Assembly (NCBI GenBank): GCA_038501195.1
Contig: JBBPUQ010000003.1
Location: forward strand, 822,501-886,500
Reading direction: 5' to 3'
DNA from: Nemania diffusa
Taxonomy: Eukaryota; Ascomycota; Sordariomycetes; Xylariales; Xylariaceae
Length of the DNA: 64,000 nt
The position numbers and the translations under genes are program-made. Below, one piece after another: positions 14,716 to 28,560 of the stretch. The notes beneath the pieces are model-generated. The model ran no database searches and was not told the origin of the DNA. It was given only the letters and a program-made list of their open reading frames with translations. How positions within the stretch are numbered: position 1 is the stretch's first letter; each line of letters begins with the position of its first letter.

Positions 14716-17700
14716 GCTTTTTTTTTTTATATAATAATTTTAATTTTAATATTAATTAATTTTTTGTTATTTTTTTTTATTATTTAATCGATTTATATAT
14801 ATTTTTATTTATATAATTTATTTATTTATATTAATTAGTTTTTTTAATATTTAATTAAATATTTTTTTTATATTAATATTTATTAAGTTATTTTTATTAT
14901 TAATTTAATATATTTTTATAATTTTATAATTTTTATATATTTTTTAAATTAATATAATATTAATTATAAGTTATTTTTTTTATATAATTTTTAATTTAAT
15001 TAAATATTTATATAAAAATTTAAAATCGATATATATAACTAATAATATAATTAATAGTTTTATTATATAAATAATTTTTAAAAAATTATATTAAATATAA
15101 TAATATAATTAAATTTATTAATTATATTATATAATTATTTATTAATATATTATATATAATTTATTTATATTTAATTAAATTTTAATAAATAATTTTATTT
15201 TTAATTATAAAAATATTTTTTATAAAACTTTTATTAATTAATATAATTATAAATTTAATTTAAAAATTTAAATTTTTATTATTTATAAATATTTTATTAA
15301 TAAAAATAAAAATTTTTATATAACTAAAATTTAAAAATATATAATATAATTTTTATTATATATTATTAATTTATTATTATATTTATATATTTAATATTTT
15401 AATGTTATTTTTTAATAGTTTTTAAATTTATATATTAATTAATAAATTATATAATATTTTTAATTAATATATTAATATAATATATATATTTTAAATTTAT
15501 TAAATAATATATTATTAAAAATAGTTTTTTATATAAAAATTAATAATATATAATTATTTGATTTATTTTTATTAAATTAAAAAAAAATTATATTTATTTA
15601 TTTAGATTTTATTTTTATTAAATTTAATAAAATATTTAAATATTAATTTTAGTTTTAATTTTATATAAAATAATAACTTAGTTTTTTTTTTATATAAAAA
15701 TTTTTTAAATATAATATTAAAAATATTATTTATTTAAAGTTTTATAATTATAAATTTATTAAATTATTTTTTAATATATAATAAATATAAATTATATTTA
15801 AATATTTTTATATTTAATTTTTAATAATAATATTTATAATAAATTTTATATTAATATAATTTTAATTTAATTAATTTATATAATAATTATATAATTTAAA
15901 ATATAATATTTATTAAATTTTAGTTTTTTAGTTTTTTTAATAAATAAATATAAATTTTATAGTTTAATTTATTATATAATTATATATATATTTTAAAAAT
16001 ATTTTATAATTTTATATATATATATTATAGTTTTAAATTAATAATAATTTTAAAACTATAATAAATTATTAATTTATATATTAAATTATTAATATTTATA
16101 TAAAAATTTAAACTTTGTTATTATTTTTATAACTTTATATAATTTAATTATTTTATTTTTAACTTTTTATATAAATTTAATTTAAAAAATTTTTATTTAA
16201 TTATATTAATTTAAATTATATTATATAAATTAAAATATATTTTAAATTATTAATATATTTATTTTAGTTATATTTAATTATTTAAAAAATATATTAAATA
16301 TAATAATTATATTATTTTATTTTAATTATATAATTAAAATATAATTATTAATTTTTTTTAATATAAAATATTAATTATTAATAAATATAAATAACTTTTT
16401 TAGTTTATTTTTATATTAAAGTTATAACTATTTAATAATTTAAAAAAAATTATATAAAAAGTTATTTTTTTTATATAATAAATTAAATATAATTTTTTAT
16501 TAATAATATAGTTTAATTTATATATAATAAAATTTAGCTAATTTATTTATTATATTAATTATAATATTATAATTTTTAATTATAAAAATTTTATATAATT
16601 TTATTTAGTTTTTATATTTTTTTTATATTATAATTTTATTTTAAAAAAATAAAAAAAATATTTTATATAATAATATTAATTTATTTTTAATTTATATAAT
16701 TTAGTTAATATTAATTTTTATATAAATATTTTTTAATATTTTTATATTCTTTTATATAGTTTTTACTTTTTAAATAATTTTTAATAAAAAAAATAAATCG
16801 CTATTAATTTTAAAATAAACTTTAAAAATTAATAAAATAAATATAAAACTATTTAATTTAATTATATTATTTAAAACTTTTATAATTATTTATAATATTA
16901 TTTTTTTATTTATATAATAATTGATTTTTTTATATAAAATATTAAATATATAATAAAATAATATATTTATTTATTTAATTTTTTTAATAATTTAATATAT
17001 TTTAATAAATATTTTTTTATATAAAGTTTTAATTAGTTATATATTATTATAAAATTTTTTAAATAAAAAATTTATATTAAAATTATATATAATATAATTA
17101 AATAACTTTTAATATATTAAAATTTAATATTAATATAATATATTTTAAATATTATATATATTTAAAAACTTTAAAAATTTAGCTATTTAAAATAAAATAT
17201 TTATATTAATTATATATAAAATTAATTATTTATTAATTTATATAATATTAATAATAATTTTATAATTAAAATTATATTTATTTTTTAATAAAAATTTAAA
17301 TTTTTTTAAAATTTAATTATATAATTAATAATAATAATAAAATTTGTTAATTTTTTAAAATATTAAAATATTAATATTATTATATTTAATTTTTTATAAT
17401 AATTTTATAAATTTCTTTATATAAAAATATTTAAATTAACAATATAATTTTTAAAACTTTTATTTTATAAAATAATTTATAGTTTTTAATTAATTAATAT
17501 TAAAAAATAAATATTTTTATTTTTATATAATTAATATTATTATATTATTTTATTATATAATTATATTTTATACATTATTAAAATAAATATATAATTAATT
17601 TATATTTTATAATAATAATAAAAATAAAATTAATATATTTAAAATATAAAATTTAATTAATTTAATTAATATTAAAATTATTATAATATTTATAATTTTA

Positions 17701-20007
17701 AAACTTTTAATATTATTAAATTAAATTATTATATTATTTAAAATTTAGTTTATTTATATAAAAAAGTTTTTTTATATAAAAGTTTTAATTTAAACTTTTT
17801 TAATAATTAAAATTTTAATTATATTAATATTTTATAAAATATTTTAATATTTTATATTATATTAATTATTTAAATAAAAATTATTTAATATTAATATTTA
17901 ATTTTAAATATATATATATTTTTTTTATTATATAATAAAAATATATTAAATTTATTAAAAATTAAACTGTTTTATTTTTAGTTTTAAAATTTAAATTGTT
18001 ATTAAATTTATTATTATATAAAAAGTTTTTATTACTTTTATAATTTAATATAAATATATTATATTTTTTATATAATAAAGTTTTTTATTTTAAAATATTA
18101 TATATAATAAAATATTACTTTTTTATTTTTAATTTTTTTTATTAATTATAATTAATAAATTAATAATTAAGCTTTTTATAAATAAAACATTTTTTGTTAT
18201 TTTTATTATTTTTATTATATAATTATTATAGTTTTTAATAAAAAATTTTTTTAAAGCTATAATTATATAATTATTTTAAATATTTAATATTATATTATTT
18301 ATTAATAAAATAAATATTTATTATATAATAATAGTTTATTTTTTAATTAAAAAAAATCTATAATATTATTTATAAATTAAAAAATAAAGCTTTATATATA
18401 AATTTTTAATTAATTAAAATAAATTTAAGCTTAAATATATTAAAATATATTTATATAACTATTATATAAAATTATATTTTTTTATAATAGCTAAATTTTA
18501 AAATATATTATATAAATTAAAATTTATTAATTATAGTTTTTAATATTTTAAATATTATTTTTATTAAATTATTTTATTTTATTTATATAAAAATAATAAT
18601 AATTTAGTTAATTTAATATTAATTATAATTAATTATTATATTAAAATAATTATTAAATATTATATAAATTTTAATTTATTTATATATTAAATTAATATAA
18701 TTAAAATAATATTATTTAGCTTTTTTTTTAATATAAAAAAAAATATTATATAATATTATTTTTTAATAATTTTAAATTAATAATATATTAAAATAAAAAT
18801 TCGAGTTTTATTATATAATATATTATATAATTTATTATTATAATTTTAATTAAATTATTATATTTTACTAAATATAATAAATTAAGCTATTTTAATTAAA
18901 TTATTATAAATAATTTAAATAAAAAAAATTTTATATAATCGATTTTTATATATAAATAAAAATATAAAATATATAATAAAATTTTTAAAAGTAAATATAA
19001 ATTTTTAAATTTTTATTTATATAAAAAAAATAAATATTTAATTATTTATATTAAATATTAAAATATATATTAATATTATTAATTTTAATATAATCAGTTA
19101 TAATATTAACAAATTTATTTATATAATAAAAAGTTCTAATATATTAATTAATATAAATATTAAAATTAATATTATTGTTATAAATATATTATTGTTTAAT
19201 TTATTATTATTTTTATTTTTATATTTTTAAAAAATATAAATAAATTTATTATTATATATTATATTATATAATTAAATATTTAAATTATTTTTAATTATAA
19301 TATTAAATTTTTGTTTAAATATATAATTAATATTTATAAATATAAATTTTATTTATTTATTAAAATTTATTGTAAATATTTATATAAACTATTCTTTTTT
19401 AATTTTTAATTATATATAGTTATATAAATATTATATAAAATATATTATTAATTTTATAAATTTTAAAAAAATATTAAAATTAATAGTTATATTTTAATAT
19501 TTTAGATCTGTTTTTTCTTTTTAAATTTTTATTTAAATATTACTATTTTTAGCTATATTTTTATATATAAAGTTATTTTTATTATATAAAACTATTAAAT
19601 TGTTATTTTAAATTTATTTAATTATTATAGTTATTATTATTATTACTGCTTTTATTATTAATATTAATATAATTATAAAAAATAAAAAAATAAAAAAATA
19701 AAAATTATAAAATAAATAAAATAGTTAAAAAAATAAATATATAAAATAATTTATAGTTTTATTAATTTTTATATAAAAATTAATTAAATTATTATAAAAA
19801 AAACTTTAATTTTTTAATAGTTAAGTTTTATTTATTTAATAATTAATTTAATATATTTTTAATTAATTAATAAAAATAGTAATTTATTTTTTATATAAAA
19901 AAAAAAAAAAAAAATATAATACAAAAGTTATTTTTAATAATAATTAATTTCTGCTTTTTTATTTTATTAATTTATAATTATATTTTATAATTATTAATTA
20001 ATATTAA

Positions 20008-20310
20008 TAAAACTTTATATATATATATATATAAAAAGATTTAAAATAATTTATAAAATTTAAATTTTATTTTTAAATTTTAAAGTTTTATATTAATTTA
20101 TATATATATTTTATAAAAAAAAATATAACTAAAAAAGTTATATATAAATTATTTATATATATATATATATATAATTTATAAGTTTTATAAATTTTAATAA
20201 ATTTTTATATTTTTTATTTATTTAATTATTTAATAAAAATTATAATTTAAGTTTTAATTGTATATATTTAATATATATATATAAGTTTTATTAAATTATT
20301 AATTTAATAT
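20008..20310. repeat. LTR-like direct repeat B, right copy
   Basis: Counterpart of 14,408-14,715; differences are scattered single substitutions, several of which swap a residual G or C for A or T. This is the clearest long repeat pair in the AT block. Confidence 0.75.
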
Positions 20311-22199
20311 AAATTATATTAATAATTATAATTATATAATATTTGTTTTATTAATAAATTAATTAAATAATTTATAAATAAATATTATAATTAATATTAA
20401 ATTAATTATAATATAAATATAATAATTAATTAATATAATAATTATATAAATATATTTATATATATTTAAATTTAAAATTATTTTAATTATTTAAAAAGTT
20501 TATATATAAAATATTATTATTTTTATTTTTATATAATATTATAATTTTGATTTAATTAAAAATTTATTTATTATTATATATTAAATATATATAATAATTT
20601 AAAATTTTTATATAAAAACTTTAAATATAAAAAAATTATTTTAATTAAATTAATATAATTTAAAGTTTTTATTTTTATATTTATTAAATATTTTAAATTA
20701 AATATATATTATATAATTATATAAATATTTTATTTTAAATAATAAAAAATTTAAAATATATTATATTAATATTAAATTTTTTTTATTATAATATATATTT
20801 AATTAAAATATTATATTTAAAAATAATTATTAAAATATAATATATTATTTATAAAATTATATAAATTTATATATAATTTTATTATATATTAAAAACTTTG
20901 TATAAAAATATTAAATAGTTATTTATTTAATTAAAAATTATATTTATTTTAAAATATTAAAAATTAATTTTTTTTATATATTTTTAAAAAATCTAAATTA
21001 TTATAATTATTTTAGAATTTTTTTTATAAATTATAACTTTATTTAAAATTATAAAATATAATTTTAAAATTTTAAATTTATAAAAATAAAGTCTTTTAAT
21101 TAAATTATATAAAATATTATAAAAATAATAATAAAATAAAATAATTTATATTTATTACATTTTAATAAAATTTTAATAAATTTAATATTTTAATTTTTTT
21201 TATTATATTAGCTGTTTTAAATAAAAAATTATATTATTTATATTAATATATAATAAAAAAAACTTTTTTTTTGTTAATAATAAATATTTTATTATATAAA
21301 TTTAAAAATACTTTTATAATTTTTTAATTTTATTAAAAAATTATATATTAAATTAATATTAATTATTATATAATTATTAATAAATTAATTATAATAATAT
21401 TATATTTTAATAAAATATTAATAAATTAATAAAAATAATTATATAATTATAACTATTTAATTTTAAAAAATAAATATATAATAATATAAATAAATTATTT
21501 TTAAAGAAATATTTTAATAAACTTTTTATTATTTATTTAATTTTTTGCTATTAAAATTAAATTTAATTATTTCGTTATAATTTTATTATTTATTTAAATA
21601 ATAAATTTTAATAAATTTATAATTAAAATTTTAAAATAATAATATTTTAAATATTATATTTAAATAATATTTATAAATAATAATTAAATTATTATTTTAT
21701 ATAAAAATAAATTAAATATTTATATTATATTATTATATTAAATATAAATATTATATAATTTATTAATTATTATATAAATTAAAAAATTATAAAAAATTAT
21801 AAAAACTTTTATATTTATTTATTAAATATATAATAATAATATTAATATTAAAATTTAAATTAAATTTATATTTATATTAATTAATAACAACTATATAAAT
21901 AATATATTATTAATTATAAATAAAATTAATAATATTAATAAATTTTATTAAATTTATTTATTTTTTATAATTTTTATATATAATTATTAAAATATATATT
22001 TATAAAATAAAATAAATTATTAATTTAATATTAAAATTTTTTAATATAATTATTTAAATTATAATATAAAATAATATTTTATAAATTTATATATATTAAT
22101 AATATTATATAAATTATTATATAATTAATATTTATATTATAATTAATTTTTTAAATATTTAATATAAATTTATTTTTATTGTTAATATTTTATAATTTT

Positions 22200-24790
22200 A
22201 TATTTTTTAAAATAATATAATATTAATTTTAAATAATTTTTTTAATATTGTTTTTAATTTAATTTAATATTTATATATAAATTAAAATTTTATATATATT
22301 ATTAATAATATAATTAATAGTTTTAATATATAAATAGTTTTTTATAAAATTATATTATTAATTTATTAATATATTTATATATTTAATATTTTAATATTTT
22401 ATATATAATTTATTAAATATTAATAATAATTATTAAATTATATAATATTTTTAATTATAATTTAAAAATAATATATTATAAAAAAAAAGGTTTTATATAA
22501 TAATTAATTTTTTATAAAAAAAAAAACTTTTATTTATTTATTAAAATATTTAAATATTAATATTATTTAATATATTTAAAAATAAAAATTAAATTATTAT
22601 TAATTTATAATTTTATAATTATAAATTTATTAAAATTATTTTTAATATATATTAAATATTAAATATATATAAATATTGTTATATTTTAATTTATTATAAT
22701 AATATTTATAATATATATTAAATTAATATATTTTTAATTTTATTAATATATATAATAATTATATTATTTTAAATAAATTATTTATTTAATATTAAAATTT
22801 AATATAATAATAATAGTAATATTAAATTAAATTATTAATATTTATATTAAATTTAAAATTTTATTATTATTTTTATAATTTTATATAATGAAAATTTAAT
22901 TATTACTTTTTAATAAATATAAATAGTTTTTTTTAATTTAGTTTTATATTAAAGTTATAATTATTTAATATTTTAAAATTTTTTATATAAATTTATTTTT
23001 TTATATAATAAATTAATTATAATATTATATTTTTTAATTATAAAAACTTTATTTATTTTAAATTTATTTAATTTAATTAATATTAATTTTTATATAAATA
23101 TTATTAAATATTTTTAAATAAAAAAATTTATTATAATTAATTATAAAAATTATTTTAAAAATTAATAAATTAAATATAAAATTATTTAATTTAATATTAT
23201 TATTTAAAAATTTTATAAATGTTTATATTATTTTTTTTTATATATAATAATATATTATTGTAAAATTTATGTTAAAGTTATATATAATATAATTAAATAG
23301 TTTTTAAAATATTAAATTTTAATAATAATATAATATATTTTAAATAATATTTATAAAAAAAAACTTTATAAAATTAATTATTAAATATAAAATATTAATT
23401 TTAAATATTTAATTATTTATAATAATTTTATAATTTTTTATTTTATAAAATAACTTTTAATTTTTAATTAATTAATATTAAAATAATTAAATAATAAATT
23501 TATATTTTATAATAATTATTTAAATAAAATTTAATTAATTTAATTATAATTAAAATAATTATTATTTAAATATATTTTATTTATATTAAAATAAATATAT
23601 ATAAAATTTTAATTTTAATTATATGTTATAATATATTAATTATTTTTTAAAAATATTATAAAATATTAATATTTAATTTTATATATATATATATTATTTA
23701 TAATAAAAATATAATTAATATATTAAAATATTATTTTTTTTTATTTTTTATTTTATTATTTAATTTATTATTAAATTTATTATTTTATAATAAATTTATT
23801 TTATTTTTAATTTTAAAATTTTTTTTATTAAATATTTATATTATAATTTATAAATTAAAAAATAATATATTAATTATAAATTTTTAATTAATTAAAAAAC
23901 TTTTAAATTAAAATATATTAAAATAAAATTATATAATAATTAAACTATTTAATATATATTATATAAATTATAATTTATTAATTAAAAATTTAAAAATTTT
24001 AAATATTATTTTTATTAAATTGTTTTTTTATTTAAATAAAAATAAAAATAATTTAATTTATATAATATTAATTATAATTAATTATTTAAATTAAATATTT
24101 ATTAAATATTATATAAACTTTATTTTATTTAATTTATAATTTAAAAAAATATTATATTATAATATTTTTAATATTTTTTAATTAATAATATATTAAAATA
24201 AAAGTTTATAATTTTTATTAATATAATATATTTTTATAAATTTAATATATTTAAATATTTAAATATTATTAATTATAATATTATTATTTTTTATATATAA
24301 TTATTTATTTTTATATATATATTATTTAATAATATATATAAATTTGTTTTTAATTATTTAATTTTAAATATATTTATAAATTATTTATTTTTAATATTTA
24401 ATTTTATAATATTTTTAATATATTAATAATATTAATAATAATATTTTAAATTAATTTAATTATATTTTTATAATTAAATTTATTTTTATTATATAAAGTT
24501 ATTAATTTATTAATTTATATTTATTATTATTATTTTAAATCTAAATAATAATAAATATAAAAATAATTAAAATAATTAAAATAATAACTTAATAATATAT
24601 TATAAAAATTATTTTTAATTATAATTAATTTTTAATATAAATATAATTATTAATTTATATTTATATTTTATAATTATTAATTAATATTAATAAAATATTA
24701 TATATATATATATATATAATTTATAAATTTTATAAATATTAATAAATTATATTATATTTTTTTTATTAAAATTATTATATTTTATATATT
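22200..24790. mobile_element. Internally deleted relative of element B
   Basis: Segments collinear with element B occur in the same order at reduced spacing. A TAATATAATTAATAGTTTTA stretch at about 22,300 matches 15,040; TTATATTAAAGTTATAA at about 22,940 matches 16,410; TTAATATTAATTTTTATATA at about 23,080 matches 16,705; a block at 23,950-24,110 matches 18,500-18,660; and the end near 24,690-24,780 matches the second half of the B terminal repeat. It is therefore a shorter, more decayed copy in the same orientation, lacking an obvious left terminal repeat. Confidence 0.55.
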
Positions 24791-24999
24791 ATATATTATA
24801 TATATTTTAAAAAAATTCAAAAATTATATAATTAATAATTATTATAATATTATTTTTAAAAAATATAAATATTATAAAATAATTAAAATTAATAAATAAT
24901 TAAATTAATATTATTATATTATTATTTTTTAATTTAATTTATATAAATATATTTAAATATATATAATTAAAGTTTTATTAATATATATAAATAGAATTT

Positions 25000-27200
25000 A
25001 TATATTTATATATTAATATAAAAAATAAAAAATTAAATATATATTTAAATTTTATAAATTATTTTAATTATTTATATATATAATTTTAATAATAATTATA
25101 TATATTAAAAACTTTAAAATATAAACTTAATAATAATATTATATAATTAAATAATATAAAAATATTTATTAATTAATAAAAAATTATAAATAAATTTATA
25201 AAATTATTATAAAAACAATATAAAAAAATATAAATATTTTAATATTTTAAAAAATTAAATTGTTTTATTATTAATATTAATTATAAAATTAATATAAATA
25301 TTTTATTAATATATAAAACTTAAAATCAAATTTAATTTTAAATTTATATTTTATATTAAAAAAAATTAATTATAAAAATAAATTAATTAATTTATTATAT
25401 TAAATAATTTTATATATTTTTTAAAATTAATAATATTTTATTTATAAATTAATTAATATATATAAAATAATAACAATATTATTATTTATTAATAAATTAA
25501 AAATTTAAAATAAATATTTTAAATTTATTTATTATTAATAAATAATAATATTATAATAATAAAACTTTATTTAAATTTAAAATATTATAAAAAGAAAATA
25601 TTAATAATATAATTTAATTTATATATAATAAAATTAATATATTTATTATATTTAAAATTATTTATTTATATATATTATTTAAAATATTATTAAAATAATA
25701 ATTATATTTTTATTTATATTAAATATAAATATATATTATAATATTATTATATTAATTATAATTTATTAATTAATTTATTTATATTATATTTTAATATTTT
25801 TAATTTTTATTATATAAATAATTTTTTATAATATTATATTAATTATATTTTATAATTAATTTTTATTTTATTTTATTTTTATAAATATTAATATTTATAA
25901 TTATTAATATATTTTATTTAAAAAATTAAAAATTTAATAATTTAATTTTTTATATTAATATATAATTTAAAATATAAATTAAATTATTATTTTTTTATAT
26001 TATAAAGTTTTTATAACTTTATAATAATAATATAATTAAATTAATATATTATATTAATTATAATTTTTTATAATATTTAATATAAAATATAATTTAAACT
26101 TTAATATTATAAATTATAAATTATAAAATTTAATTATTTAATTTAAAATATTTATAATTATTTATTAAATTATATTTATTAAAATTAAATTAAATTAAAC
26201 TTTAAAAATTAAATGATTTAAAATAAAATATTTATATATAAAAATAATTATTTAATAATTTATTTATTATTAATTATAATTTATAAATTAAATTATATTT
26301 AATTTTTATATTAAATTTAAAACATTTAAATAATTAAATTAATAATTAAAATTTTTAAACTTTTTTTATAATATATAATTATATTTTATTATAATAATAA
26401 AAATAAAATAAATATATTTAATATATAAATTTTAATTAATTTAATTATAATATAAATTATTTTAATTATAAAATTAATATTTTATAAATATTATTATTAT
26501 ATTAAAACTTTTAATTATTTTTTTAATTTAAAATAAATATATTATATTTTTTATAAAATATATTTATTTATTTTATAATATATAATTAAATATTAATTTT
26601 ATATTTATATTTTGTTTTTTATATAAATATTTGTTTATTTTTTTTAAATAATTAATATAGTTTTAAATAAAAGCTTTTTTTTAAAAAAATTTATATTTAT
26701 TTAATAATAAATTAAATATTAATTTATAATAATTATTTATTTATAATATAAAACATTAAAATATAAATATATTAAAATATATTTATATAATGTTTATATA
26801 AAATAATATTTTTTAATAAATAATTACTTTTAAAATATATTATTAAAAATAAAATTTATTTATTATATTTTATAATATTTTTAAAATTAGTTTTTTTAAA
26901 AAATATATTTATAATATTTTTATTTTAAATAAATATAATTTAATAATTTTATTAATTTATATTTATTTTTTAAATTTATTAATTAATATTTATATATTTA
27001 TAATTATAATATTAAATAAATAATATATATTTAAAATTTTAATTAATTATTTATATTTATATATATTATTAATTTATATTAAAAATATTTTAAAACTATT
27101 ATATTTTTATAATAATTATAATAATATATTTGTTATATTTAATTTTTAATTAAAATTATTTAAATTTTTTTAAATTTAAATATTATTAATTTATTTTTAT
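25000..27200. mobile_element. Possible third relative of element B
   Basis: Parts of 26,360-26,960 resemble 17,530-18,545 in order, including AAATATATTAAAATATATTT followed by an ATATAA stretch and a later TTTTAAAATATATTAT stretch. The part before 26,000 is only weakly similar. Extent and orientation are provisional. Confidence 0.35.
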
Positions 27201-27253
27201 AAAATTTATTATATATAACAAAATTTATAAAAAAACTTATTAATATTAAATAT

Positions 27254-28530
27254 ATTTATTATTTATTATTTATTATTTATTATTTATTATTTATTATTTA
27301 TTATTTATTATTTATTATTTATTATTTATTATTTATTATTTATTATTTATTATTTATTATTTATTATTTATTATTTATTATTTATTATTTATTATTTATT
27401 ATTTATTATTTATTATTTATTATTTATTATTTATTATTTATTATTTATTATTTATTATTTATTATTTATTATTTATTATTTATTATTTATTATTTATTAT
27501 TTATTATTTATTATTTATTATTTATTATTTATTATTTATTATTTATTATTTATTATTTATTATTTATTATTATTATTATTTATTATTTTATATTTTATTA
27601 TTATTATATTTATTATTATTTATTATTATTTATTATTTATTATTTATTATTTATTATTTATTATTTATTATTTATTATTTATTATTTATTATTTATTATT
27701 TATTATTTATTATTTATTATTTATTATTTATTATTTATTATTTATTATTTATTATTTATTATTTATTATTTATTATTTATTTATTATTATTATTTATTAT
27801 TATTTATTTATTATTACTATTTTTATTATTATTATATTTATTATTATTTATTATTTATTATTTATTATTTATTATTTATTATTTATTATTTATTATTTAT
27901 TATTTATTATTTATTATTATTATTATTTATTATTATTATTTATTATTTATTATTATTATTATTATTTATTATTATTATTATTATTATTATTTATTTATTA
28001 TATTTATTTATTATTATTTATTTATTATTATTATTTTTATTATTATTATATTTATTATTATTTATTATTTATTATTATTTATTTATTATTATTATTTTTA
28101 TTATTATTATATTTATTATTATTTATTATTTATTATTATTTATTTATTATTATTTATTATTTATTATTATTTATTTATTATATTTATTTATTATTATTAT
28201 TTATTTTATTTTTTATTATTTTTTATTATTTATTATTATTTATTTATTATATTTATTTATTATTATTATATTTATTATTATTTATTATTTATTATTATTT
28301 ATTTACTATATTTATTTATTATTATTATTTATTTTATTTTTTATTATTTTTTATTATTTATTATTATTTATTTATTATATTTATTTATTATTATTATATT
28401 TATTATTATTTATTAATTATTATTATTTATTTATTATTATTATATTTATTATTATTTATTAATTATTATTATTTATTTATTATTATTATATTTATTATTA
28501 TTTATTTATTATATTTATTTATTATTTATT
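27254..28530. repeat. (TATTATT)n heptamer microsatellite, about 1.3 kb
   Basis: A long array of the 7-bp unit ATTATTT. It is nearly perfect for 27,254-27,570 and about 27,620-27,780, then breaks into mixtures of TTA triplets and TTTA quartets. The right half contains longer higher-order duplications (blocks near 28,010-28,520 containing TTATTATATTTATTTATTA). It has no C and no G apart from two isolated C bases, and marks the right end of the most extreme AT zone. Confidence 0.9.
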
Positions 28531-28560
28531 AATATTTAATATTATTTTAAAATTTTTTAA

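Larger units (their letters stand above)
14408..20310. mobile_element. Putative decayed LTR retrotransposon B
   Basis: About 5.9 kb bounded by direct repeats of about 305 bp at 14,408-14,715 and 20,008-20,310. Sequence just left of the right repeat (TAATTATTAATTAATATTAA) recurs before the related fragment at 24,690 but not before the left repeat, as expected if it is the internal end beside a 3' LTR. The interior is AT-only with no readable protein. Size and architecture fit a Copia- or Gypsy-type element; the class cannot be told. Confidence 0.55.
1..28560. repeat. Extreme AT-rich, RIP-like repeat block
   Basis: Nearly every base is A or T; many 60-base lines hold zero to three G or C. Residual C is mostly followed by T or A; CpC is almost absent and CpG occurs only in scattered sites (for example near 14,789, 15,025, 18,804 and 18,940). 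No reading frame resembles a protein and stop codons are dense in all frames. Repeated segments are recognisable inside, so this is a nest of old transposons rather than simple sequence alone. RIP of repeated DNA in Pezizomycotina converts C:G to T:A, chiefly at CpA, and gives such AT islands, which are usually heterochromatic and sometimes centromeric. The block runs off the left edge, so its true size is unknown. That it is RIP is inferred from composition. Confidence 0.85.

Noticed and set aside
27254..28530. CRISPR-like array
   Set aside because: It is a simple 7-bp tandem repeat without unique spacers, in a eukaryotic genome.
1..28560. Mitochondrial DNA or a nuclear mitochondrial insert
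   Set aside because: AT content could suggest it, but there are no rRNA, tRNA, cytochrome or ATPase sequences and no GC clusters; transposon-like direct repeats fit RIPped nuclear DNA better.
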